NCBI GenBank assembly: GCA_026120035.1
Contig: JALRME010000003.1
Coordinates: 1,488,001-1,552,000, forward strand
DNA from: Coleophoma eucalyptorum
Taxonomy: Eukaryota; Ascomycota; Leotiomycetes; Helotiales; Dermateaceae
Direction: 5' to 3'
DNA length: 64,000 bases
In this document: piece after piece, positions 34,914 to 46,082 of the stretch
How positions within the stretch are numbered: position 1 is the first letter of the stretch
How the letters are laid out: each line of letters starts with the position of its first letter
Translations under genes and position numbers: made by a program
The notes under the pieces: model-generated
Seen by the model: only the letters and a program-made list of their open reading frames with translations
What the model was told of the DNA's origin: nothing
Databases searched by the model: none

Positions 34914-35351
34914 ATGAAGTTCACTCAAATTTTTAGTATTATTTTCGTCGCTGTTACTGTCCGCGCCATTGCCATCCCAACACCTGAGGCTCGCTGTGGT
35001 CGTGCTGGACAGCCATGCAAGCGCGTTGCTCTCCCAGAGCCCGAAGCTCGATGTGGCAGAGCTGGACAGCCCTGTAAACGTGAGGCTCTTGCAGAAGTCA
35101 CCATTGATGAGAGTAAGTCCGAATGCCCTTTTGTACCTGTCACAATAGTCACTAATTCCACCAAAGTTGTCAAGAGAGAACCTGAAGCTCGTTGCGGACG
35201 TGCTGGCCAGCCATGCAAGAGAGAAGCTGTACCAGAGCCAGTTCCTGAGCCTGAAGCACGTTGTGGACGTGCTGGTCAGCCATGCAAGCGAGAGGCTGCA
35301 CCAGAGCCAGAGCCAGAGCCAAGGTGCGGACGCGCTGGTCAACCATGCTAA
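34914..35351 (+). CDS. ppg1: Alpha-factor-like mating pheromone precursor with five peptide copies
   Basis: A 145-residue intronless precursor. It has a signal peptide (MKFTQIFSIIFVAVTVRAIA), then five copies of the nonapeptide RCGRAGQPC. In-frame blocks start at 34989, 35046, 35187, 35256 and 35322. Copies 1-4 are followed by KR, the Kex2-type cleavage site. The spacers are rich in EA, EP and PEPEA dipeptides, the usual substrates of Ste13-type dipeptidyl aminopeptidase. The fifth copy ends exactly at the stop codon, so it needs no C-terminal trimming. A longer spacer with an NST glycosylation site and a KR separates copies 2 and 3. This is the architecture of fungal alpha-type pheromone genes. 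The two Cys and GQPC match Pezizomycotina pheromones, but the usual leading Trp is Arg here. Confidence 0.93.
   Translation: MKFTQIFSIIFVAVTVRAIAIPTPEARCGRAGQPCKRVALPEPEARCGRAGQPCKREALAEVTIDESKSECPFVPVTIVTNSTKVVKREPEARCGRAGQPCKREAVPEPVPEPEARCGRAGQPCKREAAPEPEPEPRCGRAGQPC
34989..35351 (+). repeat. Five coding repeats of the pheromone peptide
   Basis: Each unit encodes (A/P)RCGRAGQPC, with KR after units 1-4. Spacing is irregular: 57, 141, 69 and 66 nt between starts. Units differ at third codon positions but not in peptide sequence, so the mature peptide is conserved while the DNA drifts. Confidence 0.92.
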
Positions 35352-36544
35352 ACGTCTCAAGCCCAGGTCAGGAAGCTTCACTGAGCTTTAGGTGCATGAA
35401 CTTATTCAAGTGAACTTTTTAGTACAATCGAAAATATTCACTTCTCAACTTACTTCACTTCACATCAATCCCGTTTATACTGAAGACATCTACTCAATAG
35501 CTGTCTGTTACCAAGGAAAAGTCAATTTCATCATCCATGACGAAGCGAGATGGCTCAAGCGACAACTATCTTTCTACACTCTTCAAGGGAGTCGTTCCAT
35601 GGAGTACAATGGACCGGATTCTCTTCCAAACTTGAATGGAAAATTTGTGCTTTTCTTAGGATTTCTCTTTTCATGTACCTGCAGAATAGGAAGCTTAAGG
35701 GAATATCATGTCTGATTTGTCCTCCCTCGTGTCTTGGTCTCCCTGAGTGAATGCTTTGACCTGGATTACTACAGAGTGGCTTAGAATAACAAATTTTACT
35801 CTCTGGACTGAATCCAAATAGCCTAATGGTCGAAGTTGTCGCAGACCCTTGAAATGAAAGATTCTGGGTGGTGTCTACCTTAGTTGCCCAAAGGAGCGAA
35901 ACGGGAACAGTGAAGTTGGAAAGACGGATGAAGTAAAAGGCCAACTTCTTCTCTGTCAGTGGGCAAGGTGAATCAAAATTGCCTATCTTTTTGGATATGT
36001 TTGATGAACATTTGATGTATTTTTCAGCTTATGCAGACATACCTTCTTCATGTTTTATTTAGTGTAACAGAAGTCCAATGGGACATGACAACGCATGGTT
36101 GAGAAGTCGGTGAACGTACGTAGAAGAAAGGAGGGGTGTATTGAGAGAAGATGATAGGTATACGTGTCTGTGTTCTTGTCGGTGGGTTGGGAAAATTCAT
36201 GATTCATGCTACAGAGTTCTTTGGGGAGTATAAAAGCAAAGAATTACTCAACCGATGGTATAACAAGTTTGCTTCTGAGCATTAAGAGCCAATATAGGTG
36301 TCTTTTGTTTGAAAAAGCATAAGATTTTTAAGCTATTAAAGTGCTTTAACACTCCAGAACTCTTCAATTCTGATCGAAGTTAAGGATGGCTACAAGTGTT
36401 TATTGTCGTGCAAACCCAGGCCAATACAAGATCTGCACAAAGCCGTAAAGAAAATGCTCTCAGCTCATAGCGTCTCTCCCTTCTTAACACCTGGCCATTC
36501 CCAAGTCTTAACATATACACGTGTCTCTTAGAGTAATATTCCCA
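35352..36544. other. Convergent intergenic region
   Basis: Contains the 3' UTR of the pheromone gene and that of the histidine-phosphatase-like gene. A 129-codon minus-strand frame at 35555-35944 shows no domain or signal peptide and is not called. Confidence 0.45.
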
Positions 36545-37820
36545 TCAAGCAGTTGGAGCCATTGGAGGGTTGTGAGTGAACTTGATGATGTTCGTTTGAA
36601 TACTTCCGCGCGGTTGCTGGAAGTTGGTCTCAGACGGGAACGATGCTTCGGCCTCTCCAAGATATCCATATGGACGGACTGTCGAAATTAAATACTTACT
36701 TTCAATTGTCTCAACAAGCTTCCGATTGATTGTTCCATCTGTATCAACCGAATAAGGCCTGAATTGATAGCTTCGAAATTCAGGGTTCATGAAAGCATCT
36801 GTGATTAGCTCGTTAGCTTGTGGTCAGTCCTGCGCTGCTAACATCTCGTTGCGTTGCTTGACTTCTGCTCAAGTGCAACAACGGAGTAACAGAGGTTTTG
36901 GATTTATCCCAAAACCATTGAAGAGAAAAGTGATATAACCGCTGGAATTGTGCAACACTGCGCAGGAAATTCTAGGCCATGGCCATGGACAAGAGGACTT
37001 ACGATCGAGATCTAACAACTGGGCAAGAAAGTTATTATGAGTGATGACCAGTATCTCAACATTGCATTTCTTGTTGTGATTGTCTTGGCCAACAGGCAAA
37101 CCCTTCCAGACACCATTTTCGGACTTGAGTGCCTCTCCCAATTCGTATAGTGATGCCGCAACTGAAAATTCTCGAGGGGTTCCCTCCTCCACTAACAGTC
37201 GGGACATGTAGCCTTCTATTGGTACCATGAGTGCCGTGGTCTTTGGAAGACCTGTCACATACTGAATTCCTTCAGTCCAGGCGCCGAGATCGTTGCACAA
37301 GCCGCCTCCAGATTCTAGTAACTCCATCCATATTGTTGCCTTCAATCCACGTTTCCACAAGGGAGTGAAACCATGTAAAGCTGTCTCTTGGGCTCTCATA
37401 AGCGGGGAGCACAGGACATAGTTGAGATTTCCATGATACGGAAACCTCTCACGGAGATACTTGCACTGATCAAGGCCGTTTACACTGAGCTTAGGATTGC
37501 GTGCATCGCTATCGTTACGCGGATGTATAAGGTCAATAGGCTACGGAAAGATGATTAGCAGTGGATAGATCTTGGAGTCTATATAGACATGCCTCGGCAC
37601 AGGAGACGAAGTGAAATGTGACTGTCCGTTCCTGGACGAAATGTAGTCTAGGGAGAATACCGCTGAGCCTACAGAGCTCGTCCAGCATTTCTTGCATTTC
37701 CATCTTTTCTTTGTCAACCTCGGGTCCGTCCCTAATTTGTTTGGCCTGTTGACGAATTTCGTGTTCTTTAACTTGGGACTCAAGGACCGGGATCACCTCT
37801 GACCATTGGGAGTCAGGCAT
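36545..37820 (-). CDS. Histidine-phosphatase superfamily (phosphoglycerate-mutase-like) protein lacking the RH motif
   Basis: Minus-strand exons 37820-37593, 37540-37003 and 36798-36545 give 339 residues. Exon 1 ends in VTFHFVSCAE, where this superfamily normally has FHFVRHAE. Exon 2 continues PIDLIHPRNDSDARNPKLS, then CSPLMRAQETALHGF and VLVITH-type sequence (EILVITHNNFLAQLLDLD). Exon 3 contains AFMNPEFRSYQF. The second conserved Arg (in MRAQ) and second His (ITH) are present. The first Arg-His pair, which carries the phosphorylated catalytic His, reads Ser-Cys, so normal phosphatase activity is doubtful. The first intron uses a GC donor (GAG|GCATGT) with TAG acceptor, 52 nt; no GT donor gives the right phase with a good consensus. 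The second intron is 204 nt. Confidence 0.8.
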
Positions 37821-38129
37821 TATGAATAATGGTTGACTGAATATCCTCCTATGACGCCTGTCGAGATATTGAAGTAAAATGTCGTTTTGCTAATCGGTAA
37901 GTTTTTGATTTCTTGACAAGCTTGTAATCGGAATGAATCTGTGGTGGTGTAGTGAATGAAGGCAGGAAGAGAGCGCTCAAAATTGACTCCAATAAGTTGG
38001 TTGTAAAAGGTACTTGCCAAAATAAACTTTGCTTTTCTAGCCACATCATTGCTTCATAACAGAGCCATTGTATTCATCAAATGTTGGCACTAGGTGTGTT
38101 GGTACATGAAAATTACAGCCATAAACTGT
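37821..38129. other. Intergenic region between two minus-strand genes
   Basis: Holds the 3' end of PRE10 transcripts and the promoter of the histidine-phosphatase-like gene. Open frames here overlap each other in different frames and lack domains. Confidence 0.45.
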
Positions 38130-39133
38130 CTATTCCTCCATCTTATCTTCCGGTTTGTCAGTCGTCTCCTCGTCATCATCCTCGCCTTCCAAAGCCTTCT
38201 TGGCTAATCTCTCAGCCTCCTCCAGCAGCTCCTTTGGTACCTCCTGATGTCTGCCCTTTGTTGGTCCTTCCAGGTTGCTAATCCAGGTCATCTCCAGCTC
38301 AAACTCCTTGTCCTTGTTATCATCATGCGCAACATAGATGATTCGTGCTGCCTCCTTGACTCCATCCTCCAAGCTCAAGGTGCCAGCGGCCAAATCCAGC
38401 TTCTCGAGCTCAGCCTTGGCGGTCTGTCGTCCCTTTCCAGTAGCTGCACCATAGTATCCCCAGTAGATTCCACTTGGCTCAATCATGTACAGACCAGGTC
38501 CGCCGTACTTCTTTCCCTCTGCCTTGCCTCCAGATCCAATGCTTGGGCCATTTCCGACCTGCGCATCAACAGGAGTCTCAACTTCAGAATCCCAACCTGC
38601 CACTATCGCGGTGATGCCGAAAGGTCGTACAGATGAGTAGAGTGTGTATGCTTGGAGGTATCCGCCCATTCGGCTCGCAAGGTCAGATGTTGAGATTGGG
38701 GTCTTGTAGACTTTGCGCCAGCTGGATGCCTCTTCCCGAGCCCTTGAGACAAAGTGTCTGCCATCAGGAACAAGACCCGATGAAACCTAGAGGATGATTA
38801 GTGATAAATTATACTAAAATATCAAACCTGACACTTACTGCGCCCATGTGTCTGTCGATTGTTGCAATACGCTTGTTGGCTCCTGGTTTCAGTAACTTGC
38901 TGGAGATGATCTTCTCTACAGCCAGGACAACGCCATCTTTACACCGAATTCCGATCGAAGTTCCACCATTCTCTACTGCCTTTACAGCGTATTCGACCTG
39001 GAAGTTGCGTCCGTCTGGGGAGAAGACTGAATTGGAAAGATCGTATCCTGTACCAATTGACGTCTGTTATGCAGGGTTAGAGAGCATGTTCTGGACATCG
39101 AGTTGGGAATCTGAGCTTGATGAAGCTTACCAT
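38130..39133 (-). CDS. PRE10: 20S proteasome subunit alpha7
   Basis: The alpha7 subunit sits in the outer rings of the 20S proteasome. Minus-strand exons 39133-39131, 39063-38839 and 38786-38130 give 294 residues. The start codon forms a coding exon by itself: ATG is followed at once by GTAAGC, and the CAG acceptor joins [20 protein letters not shown], the conserved alpha7 N-terminus. Without this intron no proper start exists. Other family features are [71 protein letters not shown] and [10 protein letters not shown]. The C-terminus is acidic ([15 protein letters not shown]) as in other fungi. Alpha subunits have no catalytic Thr. Confidence 0.95.
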
Positions 39134-39990
39134 GATGCCGTATGTGTGATAATGAGACTGAGACGGGAGATTTGGATGTGGGGGATGTGCAGTGTAGTAT
39201 ATGAAGGGTTATGGGGGAGCTCTGGTCTGTATCTACCTACACGTTGAAAGCTCCAGGCACCATGAGCCGCGTTTGGGCTCTAGCGCGGCTGGGACCGCTG
39301 ACATGGGATTGATGAGTACTGAGGCACCACATCACGTGGCATGCATATCAGCTTATCTGGTTTCATAATTCGGCGGGCGAGCTTCATAACTTTATCTGCG
39401 TCATATAGGCACTGCTATAAGTATAAATCGAAATGTGGGTTGATATTCGCTATCTAATAAGACAGCTGATCGGGGATGCGGTCTGGCTCGTGCTATATTT
39501 AATTCTTGCAAGGCAACGCTCATGATGGCGAATGCTTCTCGCAGCTCTTGGACCTTTGCCAGACACTGCAGAGACTTGCGATGCAGGAGAATGCTGAGCA
39601 TAAGAGTTGCAAAATGAAGTCGGCGACGGTGAAGAAACAGAGGGCAAATGCACAATGTGTCAGATGGCCTGCGTGTCGAAAAATCATTGGCAGCGTGCAG
39701 GACATTTCACAACGCTAAGAGCGCGTATGTTTCATTTCCTGGCGCTGCTGCATGCGATGGTGGACCCGTCATAAGACTTTCTTCCTGCTGGCCGGTCGAG
39801 CCTGAGGGGTAATTTAGAGATTATTTAAACCTCCCATTCTCTCGGCCTCCTTCACCTCACAACAACTCCCAGCAACAACCCACGAACAGCCTCACTTTTG
39901 CCGGACTCGTGCTTAACAATCGCCTGCGATCAGCATTGTCACGGGCTCTTATTTCTCCATACTTCGCCTCGTCTCTTTGCGCAGCTCTTT

Positions 39991-40010
39991 CATCTCATCT
40001 CATCTCATCT
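39991..40010 (+). repeat. (CATCT)4 pentamer repeat in a 5' leader
   Basis: Four head-to-tail CATCT units in the pyrimidine-rich leader upstream of the gene at 40391. Confidence 0.9.
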
Positions 40011-40293
40011 CCCCTCCCGGCGATCCCACCTAAGCCGATTTCGTTTCTTCGCACCTCAAGCACACTTAAGTACATAGCATACCTAGTGAATATAAAGCAA
40101 AACAAAACAAGCAATACTTCTTGCACTTCCTCAGTCTGCTCCGCTCTCTTTTCGAGTTTGTCTGCGCGTCTGCATCTGACTCTGGGCTTGCCTCCTTTCC
40201 AGACTGCTACTCGCATTCCTCCCTCCAACTTTGCACAGCCGGTGCCTAGGTAGCCTTTCCTGGCAATAATTCCAAAGATCTTTTTGCAGCTAG

Positions 40294-40340
40294 GTATGCT
40301 GCACACCTCATAAAGACACTCTATCAGCTAACACCTGCAG
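40294..40340 (+). other. Probable 5' UTR intron
   Basis: GTATGC donor after CTAG, GCTAAC branch site at about 40327-40332 and CAG acceptor at 40338-40340, 47 nt long. This matches the coding introns of the window and lies 50 bp before the ATG at 40391. Confidence 0.5.
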
Positions 40341-40390
40341 GAACCGTTGATCACAAACCAACTCAATACATTTCATCGAATTTGCCCAGA

Positions 40391-41254
40391 ATGGCGACAC
40401 AAGATGACTTAGCAGCTCTCTTCTACCGCAACCTGTCCCTCCACCATGACCCCTACGTTCCTCCCCCACAAGAAGTAGTAGAAGTTGTTAAAGAGAATTC
40501 ACCAGAGCCGGAGCCTGCCTACGTGTATTCTATCACCCAGCACTACCATCACTCAAACCACCTCGTTAGCCAACAACCCTCGAGACCTGCTTCGGAACCG
40601 CCCCAGACAGACCAGCTTACTACGGAAATTATACTCTCGAGACATGGAGTTGATGCCTCCACCCTCATTCCCGCGCAGCTTGATTTATTCAAGAGTGCCG
40701 ATGCTGCGCAGCAGATGCGACTTGTTGAACTGTGGCGCATCTGTCCATTCCCAAGCTACTCCGGTCTTAAACAAGATACAGGAAGCTGGTCAACAACACT
40801 TGAACAGGAAGAAGCCATGGCGAAGTTGCGATATGAGCAACAGATGCTCGAAGAACGCTTGTCACGAACACAAGACCATACCATGGACACCGAGGATACG
40901 ATGAGCGATGATAGCACAGCACCATTGACTCCTATCCAAGGCGGAGATGGACGCTGGATGAGCAGTCATCACTCTGCCGAGCCCTACATGACCTCTGGAT
41001 ATGAGATGATGGCAGCTCGTGAGTATGAGCAGTCAGCCAGACCAAAGGATGTCTACAGCCACTTTGGCACTGCAGTTGGAGGTTCCCAGTACAACCAAGC
41101 TACTGACCCAGTTTACAAGTCCGGCGGGGACTGGCATGTCCAGCGGCAACAAGAAGCCATGGAGAACCAATATGGATCCTACACGCAGAACTTTCACACC
41201 GGATGGGCGGGGGTAATGGTCGGGCATCACGGAGAAGACGAAGAGATGTTGTAG
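40391..41254 (+). CDS. Conserved-looking fungal protein of unknown function
   Basis: A single-exon gene of 287 residues starting MATQDDLAALFYRNLSLHHD at ATG 40391; the earlier in-frame TTG is not a start. The most ordered-looking part is residues 75-125, EIILSRHGVDASTLIPAQLD followed by LFKSADAAQQMRLVELWRI, which reads like a short helical module. A Glu-rich helix (EQEEAMAKLRYEQQMLEERL) comes next. The rest is rich in Ser, Gln, His and Tyr. There is no membrane segment or catalytic motif. A probable 5' UTR intron and a long CT-rich leader suggest a well-expressed gene. I do not know its function. Confidence 0.85.
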   Translation: MATQDDLAALFYRNLSLHHDPYVPPPQEVVEVVKENSPEPEPAYVYSITQHYHHSNHLVSQQPSRPASEPPQTDQLTTEIILSRHGVDASTLIPAQLDLFKSADAAQQMRLVELWRICPFPSYSGLKQDTGSWSTTLEQEEAMAKLRYEQQMLEERLSRTQDHTMDTEDTMSDDSTAPLTPIQGGDGRWMSSHHSAEPYMTSGYEMMAAREYEQSARPKDVYSHFGTAVGGSQYNQATDPVYKSGGDWHVQRQQEAMENQYGSYTQNFHTGWAGVMVGHHGEDEEML

Positions 41255-42798
41255 ATAAAGTATATCACCCTACTTATTCTTCGTGTCTAGCAAATTAGCA
41301 GGCACAGAGTCCATAGACTTACCATTAATCTGCATGGGATTGGCGTGTTTGGGACGGCATATGGGAGTTTTGACGACTTTTCTTAACGGGATCTGGGCAT
41401 CATCAGCAGAATGATCTGATATGTGGCGGATGTTTCATGGTGTTTTTCTTCTTCATTTTCGTTTTTTCTTTTTGGGGGGGACATATATGCATTACTTCTC
41501 TCTTGTCTTCTGAGAACCTCTTCTTTCTTTGATCAAGGCCGGTGAAGGAGTCACTCACTGTAGCTGCACATTCGTGTATGTTTTGTGGATTTATTTTCCT
41601 TTTTGGTTTGGTTCTCTAAGTCAAGGTGCGTACTTCAGGAACCCCTCCTTTCCTCCCTACCCAACCCATTCCTCCCCTTTTACCTGTCAACCCTTTACAG
41701 CTTCTCCATATACGTGAGCCTGGTACGTGTTCATTCCCCAATCGTCCCCAACCCCACCCTCCTTCACACTGATCAGTTCTCACTACTCACTTGAAAGCAT
41801 CCAGCGATTCCACTTGCTCAAGGTCAGTATTTCCCCCTTTCCATTTTAGCTTGAGAACAATAGCCATCAATGAAAAATCTATTTATACAAACTCTGCTTT
41901 GGAATTGTGGATACACTAAGGGAGAATGTGAAGTAACAGTTGCATTGAAATTGAAATACGCACCTATACCTCTCCACCACCGATAATAATGCGGAGTTAC
42001 AACCGTTGGATCACCACTCCTATATCAACTTCCTAATTGAATATACTTAAAAGAACATGCACTGTTTCCATAAGTTAATAATCCAAAATGCCCAAGTTAA
42101 GTCAAAGGCTTAATCCTAAATTAATAACCGGAATGACTTGGAATGTCATCTCGGCATTGACGGAGGACAACTGGATGGGATGTATGTCAAAAGATTACCG
42201 AGCAGTGAGGTACTTGGTGTCAAGCTTTTATAAGCTCCAAGCGAGGGATTTAATGCATCACGCAAATTAGGAACCATGAGTTGAAGTGAAGTTTGGAGGA
42301 AAAAAGGTGTAATATGACTTCAAATTCTACAAATACGCTAATTGGATATCTTGTAACTCCAGTCTGGCCTCCAGACATTTCCCAGCTCATTGGTTGCACG
42401 CAGAGGAGCAGCTCGAAGATCACACCCTCGGCTTCCTTCTACAGTACTCTGATTCCTCACTCACATAACCCTCGTCCCTCCACTCACTGCCTTAAACTTC
42501 ACGGTCTAGTGAGTCCATCTCCTCGCTTCCATCCTCCAACAACCCCACTGTGCCTTGGCCAAATGGCCATGCTTTGCGCCGGATGTCTTGTTGGCTGAAA
42601 GAAATGCTGCGAAGTGGTGATACCTTGCAAAGACATATCGAAGGCGCCACATCAGGAGGACGTGTGTATTCAGATGGAGGCCAGTTGATACTACTGGGAG
42701 TCTTGTGCTCCATCAGCAATTGGTACAACCTCAATCTTTTTTTCTTTGTTTCTTAGTGGTTTCTGTTTGGTCCTGCAGACCTCACTCGACTTCCTCTT
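41255..42798. other. Convergent intergenic region
   Basis: About 1.5 kb between two convergent stops. T-rich and C-rich runs around 41450-41770 suggest a 3' UTR. Short open frames at 42293-42756 have no recognisable features. Confidence 0.45.
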
Positions 42799-43619
42799 TC
42801 AACCAATCTTGGCATGGTACTGGGACATATCCCGCAACCCGTAGTGCTTCTTCCCTTGGCCTGCGATATAGCGATTGCTGTAGAAGGTAGCGACGTCGAT
42901 GAGCATCTCGTGAGGGTAGTGCCTAGCATGGGCCTTCCAGCATGATGATGGCATCTCATGACAGAACAAATCAACGATGAGCCGTCGGAGAGCACTCCCT
43001 TCGTAGGTCTGTTCATAAATGGACTTGTAGATCAGCGGCATGGTGTTGAAGATAGCAGGCATCTGCTCGATCTTATCGACAATGATATTCTGCAAAGTCG
43101 GGATGAGGAGCCGGTCCGCAAGCACCCAGAGTGCTACTAGTGCCCTATCCTCCTTATCCTTCACCGGCATTCTTTTTGGCGGTCCATCTCTGCAAGCAAA
43201 TTCCTCGCGGAAGAGCTTCATGTCCTGGACTAGATCCAGGCGTTGCGTGTACAGCCAGTGGATCAGAAGGAACACGGCATCCTCGGTGGTGTCTTCCAGT
43301 CTGTACGTCTGTTTCTGGCCCTCGATGAAAGGGCTGCCGAAAGCAGATCTGAAGACTGGCGAATAGTAACAGAGGAAGTCCCTGTGCACCTGGAAGGGTG
43401 TGACGGCTCCATCTGTGACAAGCTCGATGGTGACCAAAGTCGACGTAGATCTGAATTTCTGTGTTAGACCTGAAGTTGTATACTACAACAAGCACTCGCA
43501 AAACAAGCTTACTTCAGCTTAGGAAAGTTGTCCATCTTTTCATTCTCCTCTATCTTCTGGATAGTCTCCTTCACTCGCCTCGTGTGCACCTGAACTCGTG
43601 ATTCAAAAGAAAACGGCAT
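42799..43619 (-). CDS. BTB/POZ domain protein
   Basis: Minus-strand exons 43619-43513 and 43450-42799 are joined by a 62-nt intron (GTAAGC donor, TTCAG acceptor), giving 252 residues. After a short charged N-terminus (ETIQKIEENEKMDNF) the BTB domain runs from about residue 38. It contains LVTIELVTDGAVTPFQVHRD, FLCYYSPVFRSAFGSPF, the LEDTTEDAVFLLIHWLYTQ block and the LVALWVLADRLLIPTLQN helix block. The C-terminal part resembles the matching region of the BTB gene at 58240. In fungi such stand-alone BTB proteins are numerous, and most lack known function; some are thought to act as Cullin-3 adaptors. No second domain is visible. Confidence 0.9.
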
Positions 43620-46082
43620 GGCTATGGCTGAGTGATATAAGAGCGCGCTGTAATGACCGAAGACCAAAGACAACGAAGACTTTGAGGGGGGGCCTTTTCG
43701 AAGGAAATATGCTCCCCCGCTTCTACTTAAATATGACGTCCAGCAGGACCCCTGAGTAGCAGGACGACAAGATTCTGGATGCGCCTCATTACGTCTGTGA
43801 TTAGAGGGATATTAAAAATAGCGAGGCTGAGTGAATAGAGTAGATTGTGCTTGCAGGTATTTCCATGCCATGCAAGCGCTCTGTAATTCGCCGAATCGAT
43901 CTAAGGCCAGGATTTACTGCATGAGGCAGTGACGATTGGAGATGTTACAGGTTGCTGCATCCGCATTCCGGACGGCAAACACTTAACCCATTTGATAGTG
44001 AACGTCTGATATAGGCCCGAGCTTGGGATACCCCTAATTCCCATAATATGCCGCTTAAAGCATCAGGATTTGTTTTAATTGATTCATCTGAGGTTTTTTT
44101 TATTCCCTTTGGCAAAAAGGCAGATTAGCAGGTGGCGTTCAAAAGTCACTTTTTCGATGAGAAGGAAGGAGTAAGACGAGGCAAACGAAGTGGAAGGGTG
44201 AGGTCCGAGCAGAAGAAAGGGCATGAAAGAAAGAAAGGATGAAAACTAGGATGGGAGTACACAGCTCGCTTCGCTTAAGCAATAGGAGGCGTGAGACGGG
44301 ACGATTGGCTACTCGTAACGACATGCGTGTGTGAGCAGGTATCTATTCCCAGGCTGCCTGTTCGATGCCATGAGCTCTTTTCAATGATCGGATCGAAGGC
44401 CAACCGAAACTCTGAACGCGGATTCCCCAGGAAAGAGAATGACACATGAAGGGACATGACAGGAAGGGACGCAATACATGGTTGTCGGTTCGGCTTTGCC
44501 CAGCTTGTCAGTCTCCTCGACCGTGATGCCAAACGCGTAATGAGATGCAGAGATCTCCATGTAAAACCAGACTTTTTCTTTTCCTTCAGAAATCCCAGCA
44601 TCAGATCTGAGAGATCTCTGTGTAAAGGAGTACTAGCTAATCTAGTAGTCATGCGCTTAATCGTCAGGCTTTTCTCTGATGACGACGGTGGTAACTCTGC
44701 AATGCAATAGCCATAAGACGCAAGCGTAAGAACCTATGATCAATGTCCATCCAGGTCAGCATCTCCAAGCCCAGAAAGGGGCCCAAACCATGTTCATACA
44801 ACAATCGAGAAGTTCTTCAACATCAAGTCGGCAATCGCAGCCGATAATTGAGGCCCCATGGTCCCTTGCGATACGCTTCACCTCGGCAAACCTAAAGAGT
44901 GCCGGATCATGATTTATGCAAGACCTAAGCCACTTACTCCTCACTCCTTGTGTGTTACTCACCCGTCTTGATTCACTTGGCCATAGAGCACGAGCAAAAG
45001 ACATCCAACTTGCGGTCGCACTTATCTTTCCCTTCGTGTTACAAAAAAAGAAATTGTCTCTCTCTCTAACTCCCAGGCGCACCCTTCATGCTCACTTTGG
45101 AGCAGTCCTCCTTAGACAAATACCCTCCTCCAGCATCGCTAATCGAACACTAAGTTGCCCTTCTTTTCTGGACTTTTCCCATATCCTGCACCAAATCCAA
45201 GTGCGGGGTGCAAGTACCATAGAATCAAGAGCCTAACCGAATCACCACGACTTGTATTCTTAGCGTCATGGACCTGATGGACCTGAGTTTCACTAACCTC
45301 CGATGAGAGCGCAGTCAAAAGTCGATCTTAAAAGGAGGGAGAAATAATAGTCAGTGAAGACTTCATGCACCCGACGAAGTCGTCGACAGCACCAAACTCG
45401 TCCCTAAATGCCATATCAATCAATGAAGAAGCCCATTAGCTGCGGACACGCAACATGCGTACAGAGGAGAAGACGCGTCGGCTTGGGCCGCTCCCTATTC
45501 CTTGACCAGGGTGCTGGTGGGGACCACCATCAAGGCTGAGACCCTTGGGACTGGGGGAGGCTTTGTTTGTTAATCTTCTGGTATTGAAACTGGGGATCAT
45601 TTTATAGCCGCAGATCACTGGCTAAAGATAAGCTGGTATAAACCAATCGAGAACTAAGCCACCCAAGATGAGATGTTGGAGGTAGGGTGCATGTGAAGTT
45701 TGGAAAACTGCATGGCCGAAGTATTCGAAAACAATCAGAACTAAACATCTTCTCACGTCACATACTGATTAGGCAACAGAAAGTTCTTCGGCTTTTTCCA
45801 TACCTACCAAAACAACAAAATTGGATGCCCTTCCACGCGTGGTGCCACACCAAATACAGTCGCCTTACCTGGAGTCTGCCTCATACAGCTTTCAGTACAT
45901 CGCCTCTAGCCATAATTTCATGTTCATATCAGCTAAACATGCTAAAGATAGCGAATAGCTGAGAATATACACAAGAATGGAAAAGAAATTGGCGGATAAA
46001 AGGTTCAGCAAAGCGCAGAACCGCCGGGGTATCTCAGCAGCAAAGCCAAAAGGGAATCGGAACGTACTGGCTGGAGCTCAGC
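43620..46082. other. Intergenic region
   Basis: About 2.4 kb without a confident gene. A minus-strand frame at 44756-45082 (108 codons) contains a plausible-looking segment, FAEVKRIARDHGASIIGCD, but I could not connect it to other exons and recognise no family. Short frames at 44139-44710 overlap on both strands. Confidence 0.4.

Larger units (their letters stand above)
39134..40390. other. Divergent intergenic region and 5' leader of the next gene
   Basis: Contains the PRE10 promoter on the left and a long CT-rich leader on the right. A plus-strand open frame at 39909-40253 begins at GTG, is Ser/Leu/Pro-rich because of the CT-rich sequence, and is not called. Confidence 0.5.

Noticed and set aside
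35555..35944. 129-codon minus-strand frame downstream of the pheromone gene
   Set aside because: No domain and no signal peptide; overlaps a plus-strand open frame in the likely 3' UTR.
39909..40253. 114-codon plus-strand frame upstream of the gene at 40391
   Set aside because: Starts with GTG, follows CT-rich leader sequence, and carries no domain.
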